From: an uncultured Paracoccaceae bacterium
GTDB lineage: Bacteria; Pseudomonadota; Alphaproteobacteria; Rhodobacterales; Rhodobacteraceae
Reading direction: 5' to 3'
DNA: 64,000 nucleotides
NCBI GenBank assembly: GCA_938005545.1
Contig: CALKXV010000009.1
Span: 1 to 64,000 of the forward strand
The notes under the pieces are model-generated. The model did not search any database and had not been told where the DNA came from. It worked only from the letters and a program-made list of their open reading frames with translations. Positions 9,983 through 18,532 of this stretch are shown in pieces. The position numbers and the translations under genes are program-made. The first letter of the stretch is position 1. Every line of letters starts with the position of its first letter.

Positions 9983-10049
9983 CGTAAAGCCAATTGTTGC
10001 GCGGTGCTTGGAAACATCTGAGCGTGCCGGATATTGGGCGCGACCCCGC

Positions 10050-10925
10050 CTACTCCCGAGCTTTCCGCAATGCGCGCATATCCGTATTTGTCTCAACTTG
10101 CGAAGGCGCAGAACCGCGTGACGGCTTTGAAGCGCCATCGTACTTTACGAAAGCCAATGCTGAGGCGGCCCAGATAACCGAATGGAGCCACAACAGGCCT
10201 GCACTCGCCGCCAAGCCGCGCAATAGAACGTCGAGATCAATGTCGGGCACGGATTGAAAGATAACAATAGAAAATATCGATAAAAACAGCGGAACGATTG
10301 CAAAGAGAAAAGTGAACAGATCAAAGAAGAATTGAAGGAAGAATGATACAGAGAAGATAAGAAACAGCGGGATAAAACTGCGCGCAACTCCATTAAAAAA
10401 GCCAACACTCATTGTCCCATGGCCCACACCGCGCGCCGCACTCGCAAGTGGAACTGCCATAACCACAAAAACTGTTGTATAAAACACCATCGACACAATC
10501 GCTTTGGCACTCATGGCATGAAGTGAAAACGCAACTTGCAACGATCTCTCGGCATTTACAAAGTTCCGAATCGTGATGCCGCCATCAAATTTCCATTCGG
10601 CGTAAGCCACAGCGACGACATCAGAAAGCATGAGTACCGCGCCCTTAGCGATGAGGAGGAACAAACCGTACAATACAGAGTACAAAACCAAGGTCTCGTA
10701 CGCCGTTCGGTGGTTGTCCCCCAAAAGTGAAAGGGCCACGCGTATTCCGAAGAGGCTGATGAAGGTCGCGGTGACCGTTCCGCTAATGAAACCGGCATAC
10801 CCGCCCGAAATAAGGTTTAGCAAGCCCCACACAACGGAGGAAAGGATGACGATGGCAAGAACGGGAAAAATCATTCGCGAAAAAACGCCAAACGACAGGA
10901 AGAAAGAATCTAAGATCAATCGCAT
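10050..10925 (-). CDS. Hypothetical multi-pass membrane protein, AT-rich
   Basis: Not recognised. The 291-residue protein has roughly six or seven hydrophobic segments (about 5-35, 42-65, 78-103, 137-160, 180-215, 217-240 and 250-268) with a charged cytoplasmic-looking tail. The coding sequence is clearly richer in A and T than its neighbours, especially over 10260-10400, which suggests recent transfer. The ATG at 10925 is the first possible start after an in-frame TGA. Its only good Shine-Dalgarno sequence, AAGGAGG (951-957 region of the opposite strand), is about 25 bases away, separated by a perfect palindrome. There is no operon partner: the next minus-strand gene upstream ends at 11231. 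Confidence 0.65.
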   Translation of the reverse strand: MRLILDSFFLSFGVFSRMIFPVLAIVILSSVVWGLLNLISGGYAGFISGTVTATFISLFGIRVALSLLGDNHRTAYETLVLYSVLYGLFLLIAKGAVLMLSDVVAVAYAEWKFDGGITIRNFVNAERSLQVAFSLHAMSAKAIVSMVFYTTVFVVMAVPLASAARGVGHGTMSVGFFNGVARSFIPLFLIFSVSFFLQFFFDLFTFLFAIVPLFLSIFSIVIFQSVPDIDLDVLLRGLAASAGLLWLHSVIWAASALAFVKYDGASKPSRGSAPSQVETNTDMRALRKARE

Positions 10926-11230
10926 AAGATACGCTCAAGTGTCACTTGAGCCTCCTTTTCAATAATGGTGCGATGTTAAGAATACAAAGACGACAATCTT
11001 TTGCCGACATTAAGACGGAATATCGAAAAGTTGCATAAAGTCATTGGAGTTCAAAATTCTATAGCGGAGGCGCGACCACTCCTCGTATAGGTGCACAGCG
11101 TTAATCTCTGCACAGTCAATCAAAATGAGTCCAATCTAGATACCTGAATTGATTTATCTGGTGTTTTTCTTATTCAGCCTCCATTCGGATTGAAATTTCA
11201 GAACAAGGCTCCGAGCTCTTTCAAATCCTT
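10926..11230. promoter_or_regulatory. AT-rich leader region with a palindrome at 10933-10951
   Basis: This 305-base gap precedes the orphan membrane-protein gene on the minus strand. It contains the perfect 19-base palindrome GCTCAAGTG, T, CACTTGAGC at 10933-10951, placed between an AAGGAGG ribosome-binding sequence and the start codon of that gene. If it folds in the mRNA, the Shine-Dalgarno sequence would come within about seven bases of the ATG; if it acts as DNA it is a good operator candidate. The remainder is AT-rich with no recognisable gene, RNA or repeat. Confidence 0.5.
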
Positions 11231-12385
11231 TCACTCATCTGGTCGCGCCACATTCGCCAAGGCGGCTTCCAACCTGTTCTTCCGGGTCACCCTCGCCAGC
11301 CAACCCTCTGGCACGCCCTTTTCGCCGCCCATTCCGTGTACTCCTCCAAGCGCAGCGCCCAGAATGATCGCGCGACCGCAATTGTCGCCGCCCGCGTAGA
11401 TGTTGGTGCGCACCGCATCCACAAACGAATGTCCCTGCGCCAGATTGTGGAAGACTGACGGTAAACCTGTATCCAAATTGCATATCATTCCAATGTCGGC
11501 TGTGACGGCTTCGGTTGTGTCGCCCTTGCGCAACAGGGCGCGTTCCAGGGCTTTGGCGACGTCTGGCGGCGCTGCGCTGGCTAAGGCGTCTAAGTCCGGC
11601 AGTTCACCAGTTTTGATGATCTCTTTCAACAAAAGTGCCACCACCTGCGCATATCGAACGGCCACATCCGAGTTGTTTGTCACGCGCACGGCCTGTTCGA
11701 CCATGTTGGGCAAGTCGGGTGCATCGTAGTGAATGGCAACCAGTGCGGGCAGTTTCGAGACCGCCGGAAGCTGTACGTCATCCGCACCGGGTGGGCGCGC
11801 ATTCTCGTCGAGAACCTCGACCAATTTCACCGCATAATCCACAAGTGCATCATCGTCATAAGACCGCTTCACTGCTCCAGAAAGTGCCTCACGCAAGGCG
11901 GCTCCCGATTTCTTAGCACGGTTCGACAGGACCTTGGCCAGTATCGCTTTGTGCGTTGCATCATCGATCGACGGGTCTACTGCGCGGCACTTTTCCTGTG
12001 CCTGCGCTTCGATCCTAGTCATATTGTCCAAGGTGTCGCGGGTCGGGCGGTCGATGTAACCGACATAGACCCCGCCATAGCCAAAGTGCTCGCGGAACAT
12101 CTGGCTATAAGTCGCGGTGGAATACCCTTCGGGCGATATACAGGCGTTCAACATCACCATCGCCTGTTCACCATATTGCGAAAAATCGCCGGCTCGCCGC
12201 ATACCATGGGCAAAGTAACCCGGCACGCCCTCAAAATCGCTCGGGTCTGGTGCACGGAATTCCGGCGTTTCGGGTGCCAAAGCGCGCAAACGATCCTGAT
12301 CATACAGCCAGTGGACGCCCATTGTGGCTGCATCGGCGACAAAACTGCCCATTATCATCGCGCGTTTTCGGTCTGTAATCGTCAT
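11231..12385 (-). CDS. ADP-ribosylglycohydrolase (DraG) family protein
   Basis: A 384-residue protein of the DraG/ADP-ribosylglycohydrolase superfamily, which removes ADP-ribose from proteins or small molecules using two Mg ions. The N-terminal motif GSFVADAATMGVHWLYD and the C-terminal GGDNCGRAIILGAALGG followed by HGMGG mark the family. The C-terminal metal-binding stretch GGDNCGRA differs from the classical GGDTD form, so substrate and even activity are uncertain. I chose the ATG at 12385, preceded by GGGGAA, over an upstream in-frame ATG at 12451 whose extra 22 residues look non-coding. The gene stands alone and is divergent from the VOC gene. Confidence 0.82.
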   Translation of the reverse strand: MTITDRKRAMIMGSFVADAATMGVHWLYDQDRLRALAPETPEFRAPDPSDFEGVPGYFAHGMRRAGDFSQYGEQAMVMLNACISPEGYSTATYSQMFREHFGYGGVYVGYIDRPTRDTLDNMTRIEAQAQEKCRAVDPSIDDATHKAILAKVLSNRAKKSGAALREALSGAVKRSYDDDALVDYAVKLVEVLDENARPPGADDVQLPAVSKLPALVAIHYDAPDLPNMVEQAVRVTNNSDVAVRYAQVVALLLKEIIKTGELPDLDALASAAPPDVAKALERALLRKGDTTEAVTADIGMICNLDTGLPSVFHNLAQGHSFVDAVRTNIYAGGDNCGRAIILGAALGGVHGMGGEKGVPEGWLARVTRKNRLEAALANVARPDE

Positions 12386-12481
12386 CGTGTTCCCCAATTG
12401 GCTGGCCCCCGTTCGACTGTCAGCACACATATCCCAATTAGCAAGACACAACCAATTTACAAATTCGTCCCACGGCCAAAA

Positions 12482-12507
12482 CCTCCTGACAGAACGCTGT
12501 CAGGAGG
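12482..12507. promoter_or_regulatory. Perfect 11-bp inverted repeat, probable operator of the VOC-WYL operon
   Basis: CCTCCTGACAG and CTGTCAGGAGG face each other across the four-base spacer AACG, between the divergent ADP-ribosylglycohydrolase gene and the VOC gene. It is 45 bases before the VOC start codon. The core CTGACAG/CTGTCAG fits a dimeric repressor, and the natural candidate is the WYL regulator encoded as the second gene of the same unit. No T-run follows, so a terminator is unlikely. Confidence 0.6.
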
Positions 12508-12552
12508 GGTGTGCAAGGAAGGGTCATCAACACCAACAAAGGAACATGAAAA

Positions 12553-12933
12553 ATGAGTACTCATCCTGACAATGCCCTCGTTTGGACAGAAATTCCCGTG
12601 CGTGATCTTGATCGCGGCGTGGCGTTTTACGGCACCGTATTCGACTTCGGCTTCAATCGCGACGAAACCGGACCAAACCCGATTGCCATGATCAAGACAA
12701 AAGACGAAATGGGGATTGCTGGCCATCTTTACCCCGGCAAACCAGCTGGCAACGGCGAAGGCCTGACGATCCACCTTGCGGTGCCGGATACATTGGAAGC
12801 AACTGCAACACGGTTTGCAAGCGAAGGTGGCACGGTGATCTCTGAACCGATTGAGATCCCGCCCGGACGCTTCCAGTATGGCACTGACCCGGATGGCAAT
12901 TCCATCGGGATGTTCGAAGCCAACAAGGGATAA
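12553..12933 (+). CDS. VOC (glyoxalase/bleomycin-resistance) family protein
   Basis: A 126-residue single vicinal-oxygen-chelate domain protein. The N-terminal half starts WTEIPVRDLDRGVAFYGTVF (about residues 10-29) and the C-terminal half ends GRFQYGTDPDGNSIGMFE, the usual PDGN turn and glutamate ligand. Members act as lyases, dioxygenases or drug-binding proteins; the substrate here is unknown. The start has an AAAGGAA ribosome-binding sequence. The gene lies six bases before a WYL regulator gene and behind a strong palindrome, so it is probably the target of that regulator. This VOC-regulator pairing recurs in many proteobacteria. Confidence 0.88.
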   Translation: MSTHPDNALVWTEIPVRDLDRGVAFYGTVFDFGFNRDETGPNPIAMIKTKDEMGIAGHLYPGKPAGNGEGLTIHLAVPDTLEATATRFASEGGTVISEPIEIPPGRFQYGTDPDGNSIGMFEANKG

Positions 12934-12938
12934 TCCTG

Positions 12939-13637
12939 ATGCGCCGCGCCGACCGCCTCTTTCAAATCGTCCAACATCTTAGGGGTGGGCGGCTTGTCAC
13001 AGCACGCCAGTTGTCCGAACGACTTGAGGTCAGCGAACGCACAATTTACCGCGATATCGCTGACCTTATTGGCACCGGCGTGCCCGTCGAAGGCGAGGCC
13101 GGCGTTGGCTATTTGATGCGCGACGGATTTGATCTGCCCCCTCTTATGTTCACGCACGAAGAAATCGTGGCCCTTGTGGCCGGTGCCCGCCTGATCCGCG
13201 CATGGGGCGGAACAAATATGGCCGAAGCTGCCGAAGAGGCGTTGATCAAAATCAATTCTGTCCTTCCCGACGATGCCCGTGCGCGCGCTGAAAGCGTTCA
13301 GGTCCATGCCTTTCAAATGACAGGACTTGACGATGAAACGCGCGCGCGCCTTGATCGGTTGGAAAAGGCCACCGACAAACGTACCCAGCTGACGATTACC
13401 TATGAAGATGACAGTGGAAACGCCACATCCCGCACCATTCGCCCCTTGGGGCTTTGGTTTTGGGGGAAAGTTTGGACCTTGGTTGCTTGGTGCGAACTGC
13501 GCGAAAACTTCCGCATGTTCCGCGTCGACCGTATTAAGTCGGAAACCGTTGACGGCGTTTTCCGCGCCGAACCCGACAAATCACTTTCTGCCTTTTACAA
13601 AACGCAATCGCGACGCCCCAACCTCGACAGGAACTAA
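12939..13637 (+). CDS. YafY-type HTH and WYL domain transcriptional regulator
   Basis: A 232-residue regulator. An HTH_11-type winged helix occupies about residues 1-60 (RRADRLFQIVQHL, then LSERLEVSERTIYRDIADL with the recognition helix), and a WYL ligand-sensing domain covers about 135-215 (RTIRPLGLWFWGKVWTLVAWCE). WYL regulators generally repress and sense small ligands or nucleotides. The gene follows the VOC gene by only five bases and almost certainly shares its transcript. The palindrome at 12482-12507 is the obvious binding site for autoregulation, by inference. It converges with the GNAT gene 47 bases on, with no clear terminator. Confidence 0.9.
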   Translation: MRRADRLFQIVQHLRGGRLVTARQLSERLEVSERTIYRDIADLIGTGVPVEGEAGVGYLMRDGFDLPPLMFTHEEIVALVAGARLIRAWGGTNMAEAAEEALIKINSVLPDDARARAESVQVHAFQMTGLDDETRARLDRLEKATDKRTQLTITYEDDSGNATSRTIRPLGLWFWGKVWTLVAWCELRENFRMFRVDRIKSETVDGVFRAEPDKSLSAFYKTQSRRPNLDRN

Positions 13638-13684
13638 CGACCGCTCACTGTTTTGGAAGTCACCAAGCCTGAACGCACAAAAAT

Positions 13685-14263
13685 CTACTCTACGCGCCCA
13701 CGTCGGTCACTGCGCAAGTTGGCGTACAAAACATGGTTCCGCCACCGCCCGTCGATTTGAAGATAGCTTTGTGCCACGCCTTCGTACTTGTACCCGCAGC
13801 TTTCCAACAACCCGCGTGATGCGGCATTCTCGGGTAGACAGGCGCTCTCGATACGGCTCAGACCAAGCACTTCAAAGGAATAATGCACCTTGGCCAAAAG
13901 TGCTTCGCGCATATAACCTTGCCGCGCAAATTCAGCCCCGATCCAGTACCCGATTGTCCCGGCCTGACTTGGGCCGCGTCGAATATTGTCCAACGTGATG
14001 GCACCCAGAATGCAATTATCGCTGCGTCTCTGAAGAAAAAGCGGAACCGCCGTGCCCTGTTGGATCGATCTATTCGACCAATATACCCGGTTCACAAAGC
14101 CCTTTCGCGTCAGATGGTCATTTGACCAGGACGGTTCCCAGGGTTGCAAAAACTCAGCGCTTTGGCGACGCAGATCAGACCACGCGCGAAAGTCGCCGTG
14201 GGTCGGTGGGCGCAACACCATGCGTTCAGTGTCGATCCTGATCCGTCCACGCAGGCCAAACAT
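13685..14263 (-). CDS. GNAT family N-acetyltransferase, RimJ/RimL type
   Basis: A 192-residue acetyltransferase of the GNAT_3 (RimJ-like) kind. It opens with the beta-1 segment RIDTERMVLRPPTHGDF, carries the acetyl-CoA-binding strand-loop near GYWIGAEFARQGYMREAL (about 125-145), and ends with the typical NAASRGLLESCGYKYEG (about 160-176). Members acetylate ribosomal protein N-termini or small molecules; the substrate is unknown. Its ATG overlaps the TGA of the M16 peptidase gene (ATGA at 14261-14265), so the two are translationally coupled. This thrC-peptidase-RimJ order is typical of Rhodobacteraceae and closes the cox/thrC gene string. Confidence 0.9.
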   Translation of the reverse strand: MFGLRGRIRIDTERMVLRPPTHGDFRAWSDLRRQSAEFLQPWEPSWSNDHLTRKGFVNRVYWSNRSIQQGTAVPLFLQRRSDNCILGAITLDNIRRGPSQAGTIGYWIGAEFARQGYMREALLAKVHYSFEVLGLSRIESACLPENAASRGLLESCGYKYEGVAQSYLQIDGRWRNHVLYANLRSDRRGRVE

Positions 14264-15525
14264 CAGGCCGCCAGCTTGGCCGTGACGTCATCGACCGAAG
14301 GTGCTTCTGCAACGGGGCCATAAAGCGCCAAGGCCGCTGATCCACCAGTTGCCAATCCACCGGCCACATCGCGTACTGATGCAACGCTGACCGCATCCAA
14401 CCGTTCTACGGTTTCCTCAATCGATGGCACCCTGTCCCAGATGCCTACCAGCCGTGCCAATCGTTCCGCCCGGCTGGCAGGGCTTTCCAAGCCCATCAAC
14501 ATGCCCGCCTTCAACTGAGCCCTTGCACGTTCGACTTCGGCTTCTGACATATCGCCCGATGCGCGCTTAAGTTCGTCGACGGTCAGGTCCAACAATGCGG
14601 TCACTTCCTCGCCGCTGGTGCCCGCATAGATCGTCATCAAGCCACTATCGGAATAGGCTCCTGTTTGCGCGAAAATCGAATAGCAGAGCCCGCGTTTTTC
14701 CCGCACTTCCTGAAACAAGCGCGATGACATACCGCCGCCCATGGCTGTGGCAAAAATCTGGGCAGAATAGATCGCATCATCGCGGTAACCGGGTCCCGGA
14801 AAGGCCAATGCGATATGGGCTTGTTCCAACCCTTTCTCAACCCTGCATTCGCCGCCTTGGTACAAAGCAGGTTCAGTCGCGCTTTGCGCTGACGGGGTTA
14901 AATGGCCGAAACGCTCTTCAGCCGCGCGCACGATCACATCGTGATCGACGGCCCCTGCCGCCGCGACAATCAAGTTCTCGGGCGCATAGCGTTCGCGCAC
15001 AAACCCCGATAAATCACCCGCACCAAACCGTTCGACCATCGTCGCGGGCCCCAAGATAGGCCGCCCCAGCGGTTGATCGGGGTACGCGGTTTCCTGAAGC
15101 CAATCAAAAATAATGTCGTCAGGCGTGTCTAACGCCTGTCCGATTTCCTGAAGGATCACGTGGCGTTCGATCTCGATTTCTTTGGGGTCAAAGACCGGAT
15201 TCAACACGATGTCTGACAGAACGTCCAAAGCCAGTTCGGTATCCGCCGCCAGGACCCGCGCATAATAAGCCGTCATTTCGCGGGAGGTGTAGGCATTGAT
15301 GTAACCGCCCACATCTTCAATCGCCTCGGCTATTTCCAGCGCGCTTCGCCGCTTGGTGCCTTTAAACGCCATGTGTTCAAGAAAATGCGCGATGCCGTTC
15401 TGATCGGCGCGTTCATGACGCCCACCTGCCGCGACCCATACCCCAAGCGAGGCGGATTGCAGTCCCGGCATATTCTCGGTCACGACGCGCACGCCGTTTT
15501 CCATGCGATGTAATTCAATGGTCAC
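14263..15525 (-). CDS. M16 family zinc peptidase (processing-peptidase-like)
   Basis: A 420-residue insulinase/mitochondrial-processing-peptidase-like protein. The inverted zinc site HFLEH is at 47-51, with the distal glutamate in the EIEIERHVILQEIGQ segment near 120-130. A second inactive-type M16 half follows from about residue 190 (GLEQAHIALAFPGPGYRDD). All active-site residues are present, so it should be catalytically competent, degrading or trimming peptides. It lies between thrC, whose stop overlaps its start by four bases (15522-15525), and the GNAT gene. It is close to the bacterial homologue of the mitochondrial beta-MPP subunit, but a processing role is inference. Confidence 0.93.
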   Translation of the reverse strand: MTIELHRMENGVRVVTENMPGLQSASLGVWVAAGGRHERADQNGIAHFLEHMAFKGTKRRSALEIAEAIEDVGGYINAYTSREMTAYYARVLAADTELALDVLSDIVLNPVFDPKEIEIERHVILQEIGQALDTPDDIIFDWLQETAYPDQPLGRPILGPATMVERFGAGDLSGFVRERYAPENLIVAAAGAVDHDVIVRAAEERFGHLTPSAQSATEPALYQGGECRVEKGLEQAHIALAFPGPGYRDDAIYSAQIFATAMGGGMSSRLFQEVREKRGLCYSIFAQTGAYSDSGLMTIYAGTSGEEVTALLDLTVDELKRASGDMSEAEVERARAQLKAGMLMGLESPASRAERLARLVGIWDRVPSIEETVERLDAVSVASVRDVAGGLATGGSAALALYGPVAEAPSVDDVTAKLAA

Positions 15526-16913
15526 AGTATGCGCTTCTCTCTGATGATATGTTTCAACTCGCCCAGATCATTTGAGATCCGCGTCACTCGTTCGGAACGG
15601 TCATAAAGATCCGCCATCCGCTTGGGAAGAGCCGGATGGAGCCCCGTGGCCTCTTCAACCGCTGCCGGAAACTTCGCCGGATGCGCCGTCGCCAAGGTGA
15701 TCATCGGCGTGTCTTGTTTGGCACATTGCCCCGCAACGTGCAGCCCAACGGCGGTGTGCGGGCAAACAACTTCGCCGGATTGCGCCAGCGTGCGCGTAAT
15801 GGTTGCCTTGGTCGTCGCCTCATCCGCCATACCGCTGTCGTAGTGGGACCTCAGATGCGCCATAGCATTATCCGAAATGCCGAACTCCCCGGTCTCGTTC
15901 AAATCGGCCATCAAGCCGGCTACCGCATCTCCGTCGCGACCATGCGCCCAGAACAAGGCGCGTTCAAAATTCGACGACACCTCGATATCCATCGACGGCG
16001 AAATTGAAGGGCGCACACCCGCTTTGGTATATGCGCCTGTTTCAAGACACCGGTGCAAAATGTCGTTCTGGTTTGTTGCGATCACCAAACGATCTATCGG
16101 CAAGCCCATTTCCTTGGCAATGAAACCTGCAAAAATATCCCCGAAGTTACCGGTCGGCACACAGAAACTCACCCGCCGAACAGGCGCACCCACGGCGACC
16201 GCCGAGGTGAAGTAATACACCACTTGCGCCATAACCCGCGCCCAGTTGATCGAATTCACCGCGGCCAAACGCACCTCGTCCCGGAATGCGTGATCGGCAA
16301 ACATGTCTTTCAGATGCCGTTGGCAATCGTCAAAGGTGCCGTCAACCGCCATCGCATGAACGTTGGTGTCAGATGGGGTCGTCATCTGTCGCCGCTGAAC
16401 TTCGGACACCCGACCATGGGGGAAAAGGATACAGACATCCACATTGTCCAACCCCTTGAACGCCTCGATTGCTGCGCTTCCCGTGTCGCCACTTGTTGCA
16501 CCCACAATGGTGATCCGCTCACCGCGCCTTGTCAGGACATGCTGAAACATCTGCCCGATCAACTGCATCGCGAAATCTTTGAACGCCAAGGTTGGTCCGT
16601 GGAACAACTCGCATATCCATTGCCCGTCGCCGACTTGCTTTATTGGCGCGCGCGAGACGTGTTCAAAACCGGCATAGGCACTGGCGATCAACGTGCGAAA
16701 CTCTTCGTCCGTAAACGTCTCACCCACAAAGGGGCGCATCACGCGAAACGCCACCTCTTCATAGCTTTGGCCTTCCATCGCCGAAATATCGGCGGCGGAC
16801 AGGGTTGGAACCGCCTCGGGGACATAAAGCCCACCATCGGGCGCCAGCCCTGTCAGCATGGTGTCTTCAAACGAAAGTGGTTGGGATCGGCCCCGGGTCG
16901 AGATGTATTTCAT
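15522..16913 (-). CDS. thrC: Threonine synthase
   Basis: ThrC converts O-phospho-L-homoserine to L-threonine with PLP in the cytoplasm. The 463-residue protein is of the long class (fungal/proteobacterial type). The PLP lysine is in TLAFKDFAMQ (Lys112) and the phosphate-binding loop is GATSGDTGSAA (138-148). A four-base overlap couples it to the M16 peptidase gene downstream, and it starts nine bases after the SURF1 gene ends. The thr genes for earlier steps are not in the window. The respiratory-assembly and threonine genes appear to share a long minus-strand transcript. Confidence 0.97.
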   Translation of the reverse strand: MKYISTRGRSQPLSFEDTMLTGLAPDGGLYVPEAVPTLSAADISAMEGQSYEEVAFRVMRPFVGETFTDEEFRTLIASAYAGFEHVSRAPIKQVGDGQWICELFHGPTLAFKDFAMQLIGQMFQHVLTRRGERITIVGATSGDTGSAAIEAFKGLDNVDVCILFPHGRVSEVQRRQMTTPSDTNVHAMAVDGTFDDCQRHLKDMFADHAFRDEVRLAAVNSINWARVMAQVVYYFTSAVAVGAPVRRVSFCVPTGNFGDIFAGFIAKEMGLPIDRLVIATNQNDILHRCLETGAYTKAGVRPSISPSMDIEVSSNFERALFWAHGRDGDAVAGLMADLNETGEFGISDNAMAHLRSHYDSGMADEATTKATITRTLAQSGEVVCPHTAVGLHVAGQCAKQDTPMITLATAHPAKFPAAVEEATGLHPALPKRMADLYDRSERVTRISNDLGELKHIIREKRIL

Positions 16914-16922
16914 AGCTTGTCC

Positions 16923-17609
16923 TTACGACGTCTGGCCCCGGATACGCCACATCAGGAACGCTGTCATCCCCGCCCAGACAAATGCCAAGCCAAACCATTG
17001 CACAGCATAGCCCAAGTGGTTGTTTGGAATACCAGTTGTGGTGACAGGTAAAGGTGTCGCAGGCGGTGTATTGGCCGATATTTCGCGCGCCACGATCAGG
17101 ACGGGTTCCGTACCCAAAACCTCGGCCATAGCAGTTATGTCGCGGCCAAAGAACACGCCCCGATTGTCGGGTTCGGGCGTCCACTTATCAACCTCATCGG
17201 GCCAGTGCAGATTTCCAACGATTTCGACATCCCGCATCGGCGCGGTTCGCATCTCGGGCGTCGGGTCTCCACGGCCCGGAATGCCACCCCGATCAACCAG
17301 AATGCGTCGCCCGTCTTCCAACTGAAACGCTGCAATCAATCGATAAATCGGCCCACTGTCATGGCTGAGAAACACAGGGACATCCGTTCCGTCGAAATCG
17401 CCTTTGACGGCAACCGGCATAAACCTGTGGAGTCCAATGTCAGGAGCATCCGGCACCGTTGCTGGATCAGCCACGATCCGCGCTTCAATCTCGGCCAAAA
17501 CGCTTTCTTTCCATTGCAATCGCTGTACTTGCCACAGCCCCAGCGACACCAGAACAAGCGTGCCCGAAAGACCTAAAACTAAGGGAGCCAGATATCGCCT
17601 CACGGTCAT
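16923..17609 (-). CDS. SURF1 family cytochrome oxidase assembly protein
   Basis: SURF1 proteins bind heme a and help insert it into subunit I of aa3-type cytochrome c oxidase. The 228-residue protein has the two-helix topology of the family: an N-terminal helix at about 9-26 and a C-terminal one at about 207-223 (GYAVQWFGLAFVWAGMTAF), with a periplasmic domain between that contains GLWQVQRLQWKE and LVDRGGIP. Its start overlaps the stop of the upstream LysR gene by four bases. In related genomes SURF1 usually follows ctaE, sometimes with a small gene between; here a LysR gene has that position. Confidence 0.93.
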   Translation of the reverse strand: MTVRRYLAPLVLGLSGTLVLVSLGLWQVQRLQWKESVLAEIEARIVADPATVPDAPDIGLHRFMPVAVKGDFDGTDVPVFLSHDSGPIYRLIAAFQLEDGRRILVDRGGIPGRGDPTPEMRTAPMRDVEIVGNLHWPDEVDKWTPEPDNRGVFFGRDITAMAEVLGTEPVLIVAREISANTPPATPLPVTTTGIPNNHLGYAVQWFGLAFVWAGMTAFLMWRIRGQTS

Positions 17610-18439
17610 CGCGTCCTTTCTTTTTCAAGAAAGCCCATTAATGCGTCAATCGCTTGGCGTACAGCGGGATCGTGGCGCGCATCCTGATGGGCAACAAGCC
17701 ATTCGTCGTGGCAAAGCTCCTCGATTGGCTCAGACACCCGTTCCAATTCGGGTTCACCGTCACCAATAAAAGTCGGCAGCACCATACGGCCAACGCCCTT
17801 GCGAGTGAGATCAAGCTCCAACCGCGCATCACTGGCCGTTGTGACAATCTTTTGCGACCGGTTGTCATGTACCCAACGCGAGGATGGCGCGATCGCAATA
17901 TGATCGGCCAGCGTCACATACCCTTCGACCTTGGCAGACGTGGCGTATTCTGCATAAAGTACGCGACGCGTGCGTCGGCCTGCCAACCATGGCTGTTCGG
18001 GACGACGATTGCGGATCCCAATATCAGCTTCGCGACGCGCAATATCCAAAACAGCCATGGACGCCAGAAATTCAGGCATCCAGGCGTCATCAGGCGACCA
18101 AAAGTCGGTCAGGTTACGGGTCAGATAATGGGCGTTCCAGGTGCCCGAGGTGATCCGCACACGTGGCGTGCGTGCCGCAACTGAAAACGTCGCAAGGCGG
18201 CGTCGGATCGCGGTCAGCGCCTCGGCCTCGGCTCTCAACTCGCGCCCTTCGGCCGTCAGTACATAGCCTTTGTTACCACGAATAAAGAGCGGCCGCCCCG
18301 TTTGACGTTCAAGCGAAACCATTTTGCGGCTAAGGGTCGGCGCGCTTTGTCCGCTCTCGGCCACAGCACCGGCAAGACCGCCAGCTTCACAGACAGCCAA
18401 AAACAGCAATAAATCGTCGAGTGACAGCTCGTCTTTCAT
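17606..18439 (-). CDS. LysR-family transcriptional regulator
   Basis: A 277-residue LysR-type regulator, slightly short for the family. The winged helix-turn-helix is at about 6-63 (LDDLLLFLAVCEAGG, then SAPTLSRKMVSLERQTGRPLF), followed by an effector domain with the variable strand RVRITSGTWN (about 92-101). Unlike most LysR genes it is transcribed with a downstream non-regulatory gene, overlapping SURF1 by four bases. A small reading frame on the plus strand starts 94 bases upstream and would be its divergent neighbour. The ligand and targets are unknown. Its position inside the cytochrome oxidase string looks like an insertion. Confidence 0.9.
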   Translation of the reverse strand: MKDELSLDDLLLFLAVCEAGGLAGAVAESGQSAPTLSRKMVSLERQTGRPLFIRGNKGYVLTAEGRELRAEAEALTAIRRRLATFSVAARTPRVRITSGTWNAHYLTRNLTDFWSPDDAWMPEFLASMAVLDIARREADIGIRNRRPEQPWLAGRRTRRVLYAEYATSAKVEGYVTLADHIAIAPSSRWVHDNRSQKIVTTASDARLELDLTRKGVGRMVLPTFIGDGEPELERVSEPIEELCHDEWLVAHQDARHDPAVRQAIDALMGFLEKERTR

Positions 18440-18532
18440 TTCTGAAAGCCTACTTGCGAATTATCCTGATTTCCAGCCCATGCATCCCGCTTATTCTGTC
18501 GAGCATGTCACATTTTTGAAAGGATTGAATAG

